From assembly GCF_001522545.3 (NCBI RefSeq), contig NC_031768.1:90196230-90260229 (forward strand): DNA of 64,000 nucleotides. The letters are read 5' to 3'. The position numbers and the translations under genes were made by a program. This stretch comes from Parus major (taxonomy: Eukaryota; Chordata; Aves; Passeriformes; Paridae). Under the pieces are notes generated by a model. That model did no database searches. It was not told the origin of the DNA and was given only the letters and a program-made list of their open reading frames with translations. Below are positions 46,701 to 59,400 of this stretch, piece after piece. Within the stretch, counting starts at the first letter, position 1. Each line of letters begins with the position of its first letter.

Positions 46701-49700
46701 TCCTTGCTTACTGCAACCTGGAAGATGGAGAGGAAGCTGGATGAAGGTACACACAGTCCCTTCATGTGACTTCCCTTTGGGTAAGAAAGCTCTTGCACCA
46801 TGTTGGTTCCCAGCCGTGTTCCCTTACCTTGTGGTAATCAGTATTGTGGCACACTGGTTCCTCCCTGATGCAGTCTAGAAAACTCTGTTGCTTTGTGTGA
46901 CTGAGCAGAAGGAAGTGTTTTTTGAGGCATGGCAGTGAAACAAAGCTAAAACAAACACAGAAAGATACTGAGATATTCAGATTCAGAATGAGGATAGAAA
47001 TAATGAATAGGCCTTAAGAATAAAACATTTTACAGCTTACAGTTTAACGCTGTGACAGGGTGGTCTCGCTAAAAGCAAAATGATATGTGATGTGAGCGAG
47101 AGATTCATGGCACATTGGAGACTGTCTTGTCTTGCTTGTCTGGCTGAGCTTTGTGTGAAACTGATATGCTCTGATTATCTCTGATAATGTGACCTGATGG
47201 CCAGAGGGAGCTCCAGTACACAGCACTACAGCAGAAGGAGCTGTGCAAGGCTTGGTTAAACATTTCTGAGTAGGCTGAGAAACTCTGATGGAGTAGAAGA
47301 CTACTTCCAGTCTTTCCTCCTCCCAAAAATAGCCATTTGAAGGTCTTTTGATCATCACTGGATGGAAAAATTAGTCAAGAGGATGAATCACGCCCTAAGA
47401 AGAAATGTAAGCAAGTGAATGGAGCTCAGGTGATTTTTGTCCTGTATTTTGTGCGCCCAGTGGGAGGTTGCACATGATTCAGCAGGACCTTCTCTGTTTG
47501 ATGTATTGAATGGCAGACAGCCTAAAGCCTTCTGGACTTCAGTCCAAAGCTAAACCCCAAACACTTCCATCACTGTTTAGAGATAAGAGAGAGAAGCATA
47601 AGGAAAAATCCCAGACAGGAAAAAAAAGCAAGGCAGGCTGGCTGATAAAACTAATCAGGCTGGCAATGAGGAAGAGCTTTATTGTTACTACCTGCAACTG
47701 AAGATAAACTACAGGCAAAATAGCAAGAGCTGTTTGGGCTGAGCAGGGAAGGAGGTGGTGAAGATTATGGGATGGAGCAGTCTGAGGAGAATCTTTGAAG
47801 TTGATTTACTATGTCTCTGGCGTGAATGAAATCCCAGGAAGCTCTGAGCTGCACTTTGGATGTGGAAAAAAAAACAACCCTTTTAAATTTTATTTTGTAG
47901 ATAGAAACACACAGCTGTGGAGGGAACAGGGGATATATAGCCAACAGGACAGCTAGCAGGAAGAGCTACCATCTTCAGCAAGTTTGTAAACACATATGTA
48001 CATAGGCAAAGGCAGCAATGCAGGGCAATGCATGATATCAAAAGGATATGCTTCTTCCCACAAAACAGTCCTCCAGCTCTTGGTGCCTGCAGTGAACTTC
48101 ACAGTACTCTGTGCTGCCCTGGTGCTTCTCTTTGAAGCACCAGCCACCCTCTGCTTCACTGAGGGGGTCTGCTAGATGGGCCAAGCAGAAGCAGGTACAT
48201 GGCCTTATGAGACCTTGACAGTGTGTATGGCTGATTTCCCTGGAGCTGGGATACAAATGGAAATCTGCTTTGCCACCTCTACAAGATTACGCTGATGTCT
48301 GGACTCTTGGGGCCACAGGTGGCCTTCCAGCATCTCGTGGATTTATTTCTGCAGCTCCAGGTGGAGGATACGGCAGCCTAAAGGACACGGTCTCTTACAG
48401 AACTGACTGCAGCAATGTCCAACCTCAGTGAAATTGGTCTGAAAGCTAAACAGTCAAAGTGGGGACAACTATCAGCAGCTTTCTTTTCCACCTTCCTTGC
48501 TAAACATACACTGACTGGTTCAGAGAGTCGATACTTAAAGTATCTTAAGGACATCAGGAAAATCAAAACCAAGTAGTTTCTAAAGTTGGAGTTGTAGGGG
48601 AAGTGCTGAATTACTCACTTCAAAAAACAAGACAATTTTAGGGGTAGAAGATCATTATCAGATGTCTATTTATGAATTTTTGCTTATTACCACGTTCCCT
48701 GACCAATTTGCTGAAAAAAAAAAAAGCCAAAAATAAGAGAAGTAAATTAGATGGACAAATGTCAATGCACCTTTGATGCAATAAAAGAAGCCCTGAGACC
48801 AGAGCCAATGTTGATGAGCTCTGACTTCAGGATACCATTTATAGCACAGATGTATATGACCAAAATAGGACTGGTCACAGTAGACAGAAGAAGGACGTGA
48901 AGAACTGTGTATTTTATATAAGGAAAAAAATTTGCCCTTGGGAGCCACAGTACAGTACTGTAGAGAGGCTGCCTGGCACCAACACAGTTCTGCAGAGCTT
49001 TCAGGTCTGTGCTTGTTGCAGTGAGAGGCCAGCATCCTCCAGCTTGCTTAAATACACAGAGAGACATGGATGCACACACAGAGCAAGGTGCCACTAGGTT
49101 TCACAGTCCTGAGATGAAAAAAGCCCTAAAAACCAATTAAAAAAGGTTAATCCTGGGGAGGATGTAATCCATGCGTACAGGGAGCAACTGTGGGTGTACA
49201 CTGCACAGAATGAGGGAGGCAGGACCGTCTGTCCATAGTGGCAATGGGCTTTTGCTTCCCCAAAAGTGTAATGGGTCTGCTGAGAAGCTGGTGGGTTAAT
49301 GGTGCTGGCAGGCAGCCTGATAAAAGAAATCTAATTGCTCACGGGCTCCTGTGTAGCCAGCAGTGAGCGAGGGAGAGGAGGAAATGCTAGCTCTGGGGTG
49401 GGAAAATGTGTTGCTTTCATGAGGAAATTAAAAAAAAAACTGGAAAGATATTCTGATTTTATTATTGTGATAAAGCTGATCACCATTCCTCAGGAAAAAA
49501 ATAATCCTATGATTGCACGAAGCCAGATCTAATGGCAGGATCTGCCAAACACTACACACAAAAGCACACCTAATTGCTCAACACCAGCAATGATTTTTTG
49601 CTCACAGCAGTAAGTTTAGACCCTCCCATCTTTCCCTGGGCTATGTCCCTACCGTCAGCCCTAACTCAGGCAGGAAAACAAGCTCAGCAAAGGGAGTGGT

Positions 49701-52700
49701 TTGCCTGGGGTTCAGGCAGTGAGTCAGCCTCAGAGTTTAACCAGAGAACGTGTGACTTTCCAGATGCTTGCCCAGACCTCTGGCTGTACTTCTTCCCCAA
49801 AGCTGCCCCCAGGCCCTGGGTGGGATTTGATTTCTCTGCTCAGTGAGGCAATGCACTGTGCATTAGCAGAGAGGAGCTGCAGGGGGTCAGTCATTTTGCT
49901 GACAGGACGCTGCTTCACCTGAAGGATGCCAGAATTTCCCTTTTCCTGCATTGATCCTCTCCTAAATGACTTGGGAAAGAAACGGCCATGGAAGAAATGT
50001 TGACTACCAGGCTGGCAGCCTTGATGCAAATGTCCAAAGTGGCCAGGTCTTGGTTACATTAATCCTTTGAATGAAGTTTGTGCCAATAAATCTGTGTAAG
50101 GGGCGGTGAGATCTGATGCATGAAGGCAGTTTAAAACAACTAGAGATGTGTACTGTAGCATGTCTGAACGATTCACACCTGCCAAGTGACACCCACACAC
50201 TTTATTGTGCCTGTCAGTCTGCCCAAGCCCAGAAAGGAGGAAAAAAGCTGGTTTTCATTTTCTCCTTGCTACTCCTGTTACTGCCCTTCTGGGCGTTTGT
50301 GGGGCAGGGAACCTGCCTTCTCCCACTGACCCATTTGCTGAGGTGTCTGTCATGCTGAGAAAAAAGGAAGCCAGTCAGGTAAAGCTCTTTGAAAAAAGGG
50401 CCTCTGTGAAGGGCAGCAGACATGCAGTGAGGAGCCATTGTGCCAGGGCTTCCCCGGGGCAGAGTAGATGGAAATGTTATCTTCAAGAAGCGGTACACAA
50501 AGATCACAGCTTTTTATAGCTCTGACCTCTTCAGGCCAAAACTCCAGGCCAGAGTAATCGTTTTTTTCCAAGCCTCATGATTTGTGTCCGAGTACAGGTC
50601 CTGCAGCATTGATGCCTGTCTGAACACAAGCCATGCCTGTGGCATGAAGGACTGATCTTCCCCAGTCCCGCCTCCCTCCTGGAGCACAAAAGGCAGTGAG
50701 GACTTAAAAGAGGTATATTCTTCCTCTGCCCCTCTTTTCTTACTTCCTTGCATCCCATCATCTTCTCTCAGGAGGAAGATGAGAGACAAATAGAGAAATG
50801 AATCTACCTTTACTCCTCCCTGCTCCCCTGCCCCCCCCGCCCTTAAAGCACAGAAAAATGCAGTGAGAGCAAATTGTGCCCTGAGTTACCTTTACCAAGC
50901 CCTTTTAGGCTTGGGAAGGGAAATAGGCTACTGCTAATGCCACCTCGAGATGCAGAGTTTCAGAAAGGAGAGAGAAGAGCTCAGCCAGGAGCTGCAGGAG
51001 CAGATCTGGAAGAATGAGGTTGCTCTGGAGATGAGTGTCTACAAAACATCTGCAGAAAAGCCAGGGGTGCATACACAAGTTTTGGGGGTAGCATGAAAGA
51101 AAGTACAAACATCAGTTGAATGAAGCTTAAAGGGGAAAGCTGGGAAATATTAATCTTCAATGATGTCTAAATCACTTTGGCTTTATGCATCTTGAAACAA
51201 TGAGTGTAAGGTCTTTCTTAATTCCCCCAGCCGCATATGTGGATGCAGACAGTGGGGGACTGTCTCCTGCATATGTGTGTGTGTGCCTGCGAGAAAAAGG
51301 GAGTAAAAAAATGCACAGTCATCTTCTTTGCTTGGACTAAGGTATGTGAGAGGGCATCTGACTCAGCATTTGAGGTTAGGCACTCCACCAGAGAGAGATG
51401 TAACTCAAGACAAAAGTTGGGAAATGACACAGTTACAGGGAGTCTTAATGTAAGCTGTATAGGGGTTCCATAAATACTGTTCCTCTGGTTCCTCTCTGAC
51501 TGACAGCAGGTTGTGCTCCATCTAAAACCAGGGCAGCTCAGAGAGGTCTGGCAGGAAGACAAGAAGGAGTGGTCCATCAGCCTGGCTTAACACTATATCA
51601 TTTAAACAGAGGTCTGCCTTCAATTTTTCCTGGGAGGTTTCATGCATCTGATTTAACATCCTAAATAAGATATCAAATATTAATACAAAATACTGCCTCT
51701 ACCTCAGGGACTCAGAAACTGTTCTTGCCATAAACTCAAGGCTTTCATTAAATAGGCTGAGGCTGCAGCTGTATTGTTCTTATAGAAACAGATCACTTTT
51801 CCTGTGTCAGGGCACTGCTGTGGTAGACCTGTGAGAGAGGGAATATGAGAGAAAACACTATGGAGCAAAAGATGATGGAAGAAGAGATACAGGGAACAGA
51901 AACTGGAAAGTAGCAGCTGGGGAAAGAAGGATCAAAGAAAGGCATGAAGGTGTACTGATGATGGGGAGGAGAAAAGAGGCAAAAGAATGGAAAAAAATAT
52001 GTGGCAATTATGTGGCAAAAGAAAGAGAAAAGCTTGTTTCTGATTCATAAGGCTAACTCATGGTCCTGAGGGGATCAAGGAACTACTGCAGAAATTCTGG
52101 GAAACTGCATATGATTAATAATTAGCTGCAAGATGAAGTTGAATTTTTTTCCTTTTGGCTTTTTCCATTCTTTTGCCTTTACACAGACTGCAAGGAGAAG
52201 TTCACCAGAACGACCTTCAGGAGCCAGCCCCTGGGCTGGCAGCAGAGAAGCAATACCCAGACATTCATACCTCAAACAGGAGGTGTGGTGCTGTGGTGGC
52301 CTCTGGCAAGTGGGCACTAGCACATGCTGTATCACTGGAGGGGATACCTCATATATCTGGGCAATTCCTACCCTCCTATAGTCCAGGCTAAACCAGCCCC
52401 AACTGCTTTGGAAGCATTATCAGTGCTGTTTTGTCCTGTGAATTAAAGAACGTGAATTTCCTGGCTCTGTGGCTGCCTTTAGTTGGTCCTGCTTTGTACA
52501 AATTCTTTCCCTGCTGTACTACAGCACAACACAATACTAGAAAGTAACGCCAGAGGGTTTTAGCAAAAGACAGACTTCCAAATGAGAGAAGTGAGTTCAA
52601 CACTCTCCACAATGCTGTGCCACAGGTGATCTTGTGCTTATGTTTTGCTGATTTTTAGGGATTGCTACACAAACTTCTAAAGGCAGCAATAAAGAAGACA

Positions 52701-53095
52701 GATAAAGGAGCAGCACAGTGTTAGGTTTCATTCTTTAAGGTCCCCATCTGCTTCCACAGTGGATGGTCAGTAGAGGGGAATAACACATTTGCAGGTGGCA
52801 GAAAAAGACCCTCTTTTTATTTTTCTGGAGATTAGATTTTTACAGCGTGGCTCATTTGACCGACTGAACGCAAATGCAATTCCTGGGCCTGCCACGTTTC
52901 AGGCTAAAAAGAATCACAGTTTGATCAAGCAGTCTGACCTTCTGTGCACTGCAGGTCTTCCATATCCTTATTGTATTGCCGCTATAATGGCAGGAAGAAC
53001 TTGTGTTTCATGAAAGGATCTTTTTTTTTTAGATGAGCATTTAGTTTTGATTCAGGGAGATCAGGGTATGTGACACCCACATCTCATGTCAGTGC
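46700..53095. other. Intergenic DNA without recognised genes
   Basis: No exon, RNA gene or transposon was identified. Frames of 60-120 codons occur on both strands but show no family motif. Confidence 0.45.
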
Positions 53096-53099
53096 TGTT

Positions 53100-53462
53100 T
53101 CCTGGCTCACCACCCTCTTTGTTGAAATTCATGCTTTGCCTCTAGTCCAAATTTGTCCAGCTTTCAGTCAGTGACTCCTGCACTGTTTCTTTTCTGCTAG
53201 ATTAGAGAGATCCCTTTAGTAGCTGGCATTTTCTCCTCATGAAGGTCCTTGCAAGTTGCAATCAAATCACTTTTCTGTCCTGGTTTTGACTAAACAAACT
53301 CAACAAACTCAATATAAACAAAACAAACACAACCCTAAGATTCTCATAGAAAGTCACTTTCTCCAGATCTCTAAGATTTTAGTTGCTATTTGTTTTTCTC
53401 TTTGATTTTTCAGCATCCTTTAAAGGATGGACACCAGAGCTGACCACAGTATTCCTGACTTA
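53100..53462 (-). mobile_element. Old L3/CR1-clade LINE, 3' part (left piece)
   Basis: Antisense segments in order are TAGTAGCTGGCATTTTCTCC, CAAGTTGCAATCAAATCACT, CAGCATCCTTTAAAGGATGG and GACACCAGAGCTGACCACAG with AGTATTCC. These match the 3' part of an old amniote LINE family read backwards (compare GGACACCAGAACTGTACACA-GTATTCC). The piece stops where the younger CR1 begins. Confidence 0.65.
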
Positions 53463-53464
53463 GT

Positions 53465-53825
53465 CTGATGAATGAGGGGAGACTCCATTGCAGTGTACAG
53501 TTTCTTCACAAGGGGAACTGGAGGGACAGATACTGATCTTTTCTTGCTGACAACCAGGGCCTGAGGCAACAGCCTCAAGTTGTGTCAGGGGAGGTTTAGT
53601 TTGGATTCTAGAAAAAGGTTCTTCACCCAGAGGGTGGCTGGGCACTGGAACAGGCTCCCCAGGGAAGCAGTCAGAGCACCAAACCTGACAGAGTTCAAGA
53701 AGTGTTTGGACAATGCTCTGGGGCACATGGTGTGACTCTTGGGGATGATCTTGCACAAGGCCAAGAGCTGGACTTCATAATCCTTGTGGGTCCCTTCCAA
53801 CTCAGCATATCCTGTGATTCTGTAA
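53465..53825 (+). mobile_element. CR1 LINE 3' end, inserted in an older LINE
   Basis: CR1 3' segments in order: GGGGAGACTCCATTGCAGTG, TTCTTCACAAGGGGAACTGG, CTCAAGTTGTGTCAGGGGAG, GTTTAGTTTGGATTCTAG, GGCACTGGAACAGGCTCCCC, CAGGGAAGC, and TCCCTTCCAACTCAGCATAT with tail GTGATTCTGTAAT. It is much better preserved than the minus-strand LINE on either side. Confidence 0.9.
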
Positions 53826-53829
53826 TACT

Positions 53830-56060
53830 CATGCAAACATAAAATAGCCCTTCTACAACAGAGAAGTAAGAAACACTTTTTTCTTCCCCGATGAAAGCTC
53901 TTACTATCTTTCTTCGTCAAACAGTGGTACAAGATGATCATTGCTTGTCTGGCTTTGCCACTAGATTCTCTTCAGAGCTGACATGTCTCAAGACACTTGT
54001 GGTAGGAATAGCTTGTACTCTTTCTTCTTAGTTTTTCATTGAACCATGTCAAAATGCATTTTGTCTGTAAGCATCCTCTTGATATTGAATGCAATTCAGG
54101 GTCCATGACGGCTTTTTTTTCTTATCTTTACTACTCTGCCAAACTTTATCTCTCTATAAACTTTACTGGCTGTGATTTTTTATTTATTTCCAGATCATTA
54201 GGCATCAGGCCCATTTCTGTTTGTGGAACTGTGTGAGACACCATCCTCATTTGGAGAGCTGTTCTTCCTGACAACTCTTCTTAAAGGCCTTACAGCTGTT
54301 TATTCTTAAATAATTTATGATGTGTTTTATGGATGTTATAAAATCATCACAGGTCTGTTTTTTAATCAGAATATCATGCACTACTAAATGAAGATAAATC
54401 TGTGTGGTTAACTTCAGCTAAACTTGCAAGTCCAAGAAAATCACAACAGGTTTGACATATTGATTGTCATTAATTATATTTCCGCTCATTACTTTGTCAG
54501 CAGTGGACATCTGGCCATCTGACCTACCATTGGAACAAGCTGCTTGCATTTTTTTGCTATGTTAATACAGAATTAGAGTTCTCTTGGTCTTCTGAGATTT
54601 TGCCTCCATGCCAAGATTTGTTTACTGTGATTACTGATTCTAATCAATAGGTGACACAGTGAACTCCTTTGGACTCTTGGGTAAAAGTCATTCAGATCTG
54701 GAAACATTAAAATATCTAACCTTAGCAGGTGATATTTAATAGCTTAAAACAATAATGGACTGAAAAGCACTTCTTCATCCTCTTAAAATGTTGCTGTGTT
54801 TTTTTAAAATACAGATCGGAAGAAGTACTTAAGTCAGTCTCCTTTTTTCCAAAATATAAAAAAATATTATCTCCACTAGTCTTGATAGAATTTATTTTGT
54901 TCCTTAGACACTTAAACATCTTATTGTCCTTAACCTTAGTATGCACTTTCACATTTTCAACATACTTGTTTTCAACTTATATTTAGTTTCCTTTATCAAT
55001 TTTCTATATTCATGACTTCTAATTTATATTGACTGTCATCTGTTTTCTGATACAGTATAACTCATTTATTGTACATGTCTTCTCAGTTTCTGATTGCTGC
55101 TTTGGCTTTGTGGCTGAATAAAGATGATGAGCTCTCAAGGAAAAGCTTTCCTTTGGCTGATTGAAAAGATGTACTTTTTTTCTAGAAAACTTTTCTCTAA
55201 GACCTGCCAATTTTCATTCATCTTTCATGACTAATTTTTCCCCATCAATTTCACTTGTATTTTTCTTCTGCTGTTGAGAAATTAGCTCTTTGCAACTGCC
55301 CTCTGTTTGCCCACATTTAATGTAATCATCTCACAGTCATTATCATCTGTAATTTTAGAAACCTTTAAACTCTGTCAGCCCCAGCATATAGCCTTATAAT
55401 CAAAGCTCATTAAAACAGTGCTTTCATTTTTTTCCCCCTCTGCATTAGGTATGAAGAAGAGACAGGTGCCTAAAGAATAACTCACCTTATTTTCTGCTTT
55501 GATTTAGCACTCTGGAACATCCCTGTACCTGCATGCCTTCTGAGTTTTATTAGGTAACATATGCATTCAACATCCTTTGGTTCTGGATTATCAATAACTC
55601 TAAATCAAGTAACGACATCTTTAATGCAGACTGCCAGCTCCACTTCTTTTTTCTGCTCACTTATTCCTAAACCAATTAAACCCATGGATTTTAACATTCC
55701 AGCCGTGTGAATTGTCCCACCAGGTTTCAGCAATGCCAATTACATCAATGAGAATTTCTAATTCTTTTGCTTGTTACAGAGTCTCTTTGCACTGCAACAG
55801 GAGCAGCTGAAACATTTCTTTCCCTGTATGCTGCCATCTCAGTGCAGTTTGTCTGCGATGAGCTGAGTTAAATGTCAGTTTTTCACTCCTGCACTCGTGG
55901 CTTGTCTCACAGGGTGTGGAGTGTGTGATCTGGTGTCAGGATTGTATCAACATCCATGTTTTATAACAGTGCTAGAGGCTAACTTTTAAGATGGCTCGCT
56001 CTTTTGCCTATAAGAACCATAAAAGTTACTGCATTGGAACTTGGCACCTGTCAAGCCTGT
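53830..56060 (-). mobile_element. Old L3/CR1-clade LINE (right piece, about 2.2 kb)
   Basis: Continues the left piece on the minus strand. Landmarks in plus-strand order are TACTCTGCCAAACTTTATCT, ATTAGGCATCAGGCCC, TTGATTGTCATTAATTATAT, GATCTGGAAACATTAAAATA, CTTATTGTCCTTAACC, TTTATCAATTTTCTATATTC with GACTTCTAATTTATATTGAC, and CAGGTTTCAGCAATGCCAAT with TACATCA near 55.7 kb. They follow the antisense order of an old amniote LINE (compare CTTATTGTCCTTAAC, TTATCAATTTTCTACAATTC). No intact reading frame survives. Exact family and right edge are uncertain. Confidence 0.65.
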
Positions 56061-59000
56061 CTGCCTTCAGTAAGCTCACTATTAGATATTTAATGCCAAG
56101 ACATACTAAATAAAGGAAGGCAAAGATGTCTTTGTTTGTCATATTTACAGCAGCAGAGTTGTGTGGGAGTTAGTGGAAAAGCTACTTATGCTTTGGTCCA
56201 AAGATGATGAGACAGAGTCCAGGGCACAGTTGGATCTGTGCAGCTGTTCTGGAGGGAGGAAGTCCCTTAGATAGTAGCCATAGGGCAAGACAGAATATTT
56301 CTCTATCTGCTTTTCAGCTAAGTGTTTTTCTTGTCTAATTGCTTTTCCTTTAGCTAATTATCACAGAGTTTGTTGAAATGGGACCAGTGGTAGTGGCCAT
56401 GTCACATGCTCAGCTGTTAGGCAATAGACTGGGAATCAGTGGCATCTCTCCACCTTCCCAAGGGTTTTCAGAAGGCAGTGTTTTAAATCGTGCAGGCAGG
56501 AGCTTCTGAGGCAGATGAGCAACTGTCCATCATAACAAGGTGGCTTGTCTGCAGCCTCCTGGGGCCTGGATTACAGGGACTGCTTGCTGGGCAGGCGATA
56601 GACAGATGGGAGAGGTGTTTGCAGCAAACATCAATGGTAAACGTGACTGGAGATCTGGAAGTACTGATAGTAATACACATACAGATATAGTGATAATATA
56701 AATTAAAATTTCATTATAATCCCTTGAAAAAATTCTTGTTTTTTTAAATAAATGGTCAATCCCATAGGTGTTATGATCTCACTGATCAATTTCAAATCTT
56801 TGGGATCACCAGGAAAGAGAAGTTGACCCAATGGACAAGTGGTCTCCTAGTCCATAGCAGGCTTCTTGGGATCTTCAGGAGCAGGCCAAAGGGGAGAGCC
56901 AGGATTGGTTCTTCCTGAAGCAAGATAAGCATCTACTCAACCAGCATCCTCACCTCTTCTGTAAGGGAAAGACTCTTCAGTTACACTCTGACAATGGCTA
57001 AATAGGGAACCAACCCAAGCAAGGAAAAACAACTCTCCCTAGCAAAACACATACCTTTATCAGAAATTTGCTTTTGGTCCATGCTTATCATTAGACTCTC
57101 AGCCACAATGTTTTATCACTAAGTGCAACACCAGACAGAGGTGTTATTTGCTCATATGCCTCATCTTGCTCTTGTTCAGCATAAACAAACAAACAGTAAA
57201 CACCCATGAGGGCAATGAGAGGTTTATCTGGGAAGTACAGTATGTAAAATGGCAATTACTCTGAAATCTGCTTCGGGTGTATGTTCACAACACAGCTTCT
57301 GTGCAAAAATACATGGGATGTTGTTGTCCAGCTTTCTGCAAGCCATAGTTTCCATTGCCACTGGACATGGGTCAGGATGGGTATCTTATTCCTTTGCCCC
57401 AGATAACAAACATTTTCCCTGCCTGTCCTCATCTCTTCCCCTGGCACATTCAGTACATTGTGAGTGTCAAGTCACCAAGTGCCAGCACTTGTGTCACTCT
57501 GGGCTAAGGAGAAGCCCAGGTGCCTGCTGCAATGCAAATCATTCAGGAGATGCTTGGTCACCTCTGCTGAGTCAAGTGTTTTTTAAAAGAGAATACATCA
57601 CAGGAAGGGGAAAATCAGCTGTTTCCTCAGCCTTTTGTCTGTATCTGAATGATAAAATGGGAGAGGAGCTCAGGTCCTTCTGAACAGTATTAATCATGGC
57701 TGGATTGTCAGCAGTGCCACAGGCAGAAAGGTTTAGCAGTAGTGTGGGTGACGAGAAGCATATTTGTCACAACAGCTTAGGGCTCCTCTGTACTGGCAGG
57801 GGGTTCTAGATTGAAAGCCTGGGATGATGAGGGATGTCAGGTGTCTGTTACCTTCCCTGGCACCCTGACATCCCAGTGAGGACTATCACAGCACTGCACT
57901 GCAACATGTCTTGATGGTGCTTAAAGAGCGCTTTTGGAGGGAGCCAGCTTAAGACACAGGCACCACAATTCCCACTGCCTAAGCTCTGAGCAAAGCTTGA
58001 TTTATACCCCAAGCCTTCCTGTGCAAATGTATTCCATGCCTTCAGGTCTGAAGTGTCAGGATTTATTCTACCAAACTCTGAGATAATATGACAAATTTGC
58101 ATCTTCAACTAGATCTCCCAGATTCCACCAATTCCCCCAGCATGTAGCTCTACTTCATTCCGTCACTAGTGGCTGTCTTTCTTCCAGCAGGAATAAGATA
58201 TTCATGGTAAATAAAAGAAATAGCAGATGACACTTATGTGTGTAAACTGTCCTGTGGGTCATATATTCAGCCTGCAGCAGGAAGAACCAGGAGTATGACC
58301 AGAAGTTTAGCTTGCAATGGACAAAAATCCTACAGGCGTTCATAAAGGACACACTACTATCCTGCTGCTACAATGTGCAGTGATTTGGGGACATCTGAAT
58401 ACAAGAGTTTTCCAAGGTGATAAAGTCCAGTCCCTGCTAACAAAAGCAACTGTACCAAATGGCTTCTTATAAACTGATCAAGACCCCAGTAGCCCCATGT
58501 GGCTTGACCCCTCTCTCCCTTGGACTCCACATAAGACCAAGGGCTGTGAAAGATTTTGAAGCATATAAACAAAGAGGAGCATATAAACAAAGAGAAGATA
58601 CGTGCCATAGTGGCAGAGAAAGTTCAGCTGCTGAACATTGATACATCCAAGGGAATCATCTCACTCAGCCCTAAATGTTACAGAACCCAAATTAGCTGTC
58701 CCTAACAATCAGGTTATTGAAAGCTTGTGCTTCATTCCAATGTTAATCGAAACCAGACAGAGGAAAGGGAAGAACAGCACTCCTGTATGTGTTGGTAGAA
58801 ATATTTATTGAAACTTATGTTTGTAAATGTAGAATTTTCATTCTGTGGTGGCTCGTGCTGACTGAGAGTGGTTACAGCTGTTCCACAGGATGGTGAGGCT
58901 GAATGCTGAGTGGGTGCTTTGTGTCTTTAAATCTGTCTATAAAGCTCACAGTTTTAAAAGATGCTGCATTAAACACTAGTTATTATAATAGAATATACAT

Positions 59001-59160
59001 TCAAAAATGCTCCAGGCCCAGAATTATCACAGTGTTTGTGTTGTTGGGAAAAGTCCCAAGAAATGCTGGACCTACTTTTGGTCTTTCATTTGCTGTTATA
59101 TATTTCCCTAACCTTACTCTTCTTATGTGTATCTTCTTTAAGTGAAGAGATCACATCCTT
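56061..59160. other. Intergenic DNA without recognised genes
   Basis: Nothing coding was recognised. The only repeat noted is a short tandem duplication at 58.56 kb. Confidence 0.45.
58559..58598. repeat. Short tandem duplication (about 20-bp unit)
   Basis: AGCATATAAACAAAGAGG is followed immediately by AGCATATAAACAAAGAGA, two copies with one difference. Confidence 0.85.
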
Positions 59161-59164
59161 CTCA

Positions 59165-59400
59165 ATCTTTCTTTAACAGGAGCATCCTAAGGAGATAATC
59201 ATTCATGGCACCCATCTCTAAGCCACTTCCATTTCTACTGCTACAACTTGATGTCTGGTGACTAGGAATGAACACAATATTCCACATGAAAGCACACTAT
59301 TGATTTATTGAATGGCTTTATATTTTCAGTAATCTCTTTCATGCACTCTTTCTTGCTACTGATGCTAGAGGAGTAAATGGATAAAAAAAATGTCTCTCAA
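59165..59400 (-). mobile_element. Old L3/CR1-clade LINE fragment
   Basis: GGTGACTAGGAATGAACACA, ATATTCCACATGAAAGCACA, CTATTGATTTATTGAATGGC and TTTATATTTTCAGTAATC follow the antisense order of an old amniote LINE 3' region (compare ACAGTATTCCAAATG... ACCATTGATTTATATAGTGG). It may be part of the same insertion event as the 53-56 kb copy or a separate one. Confidence 0.55.
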
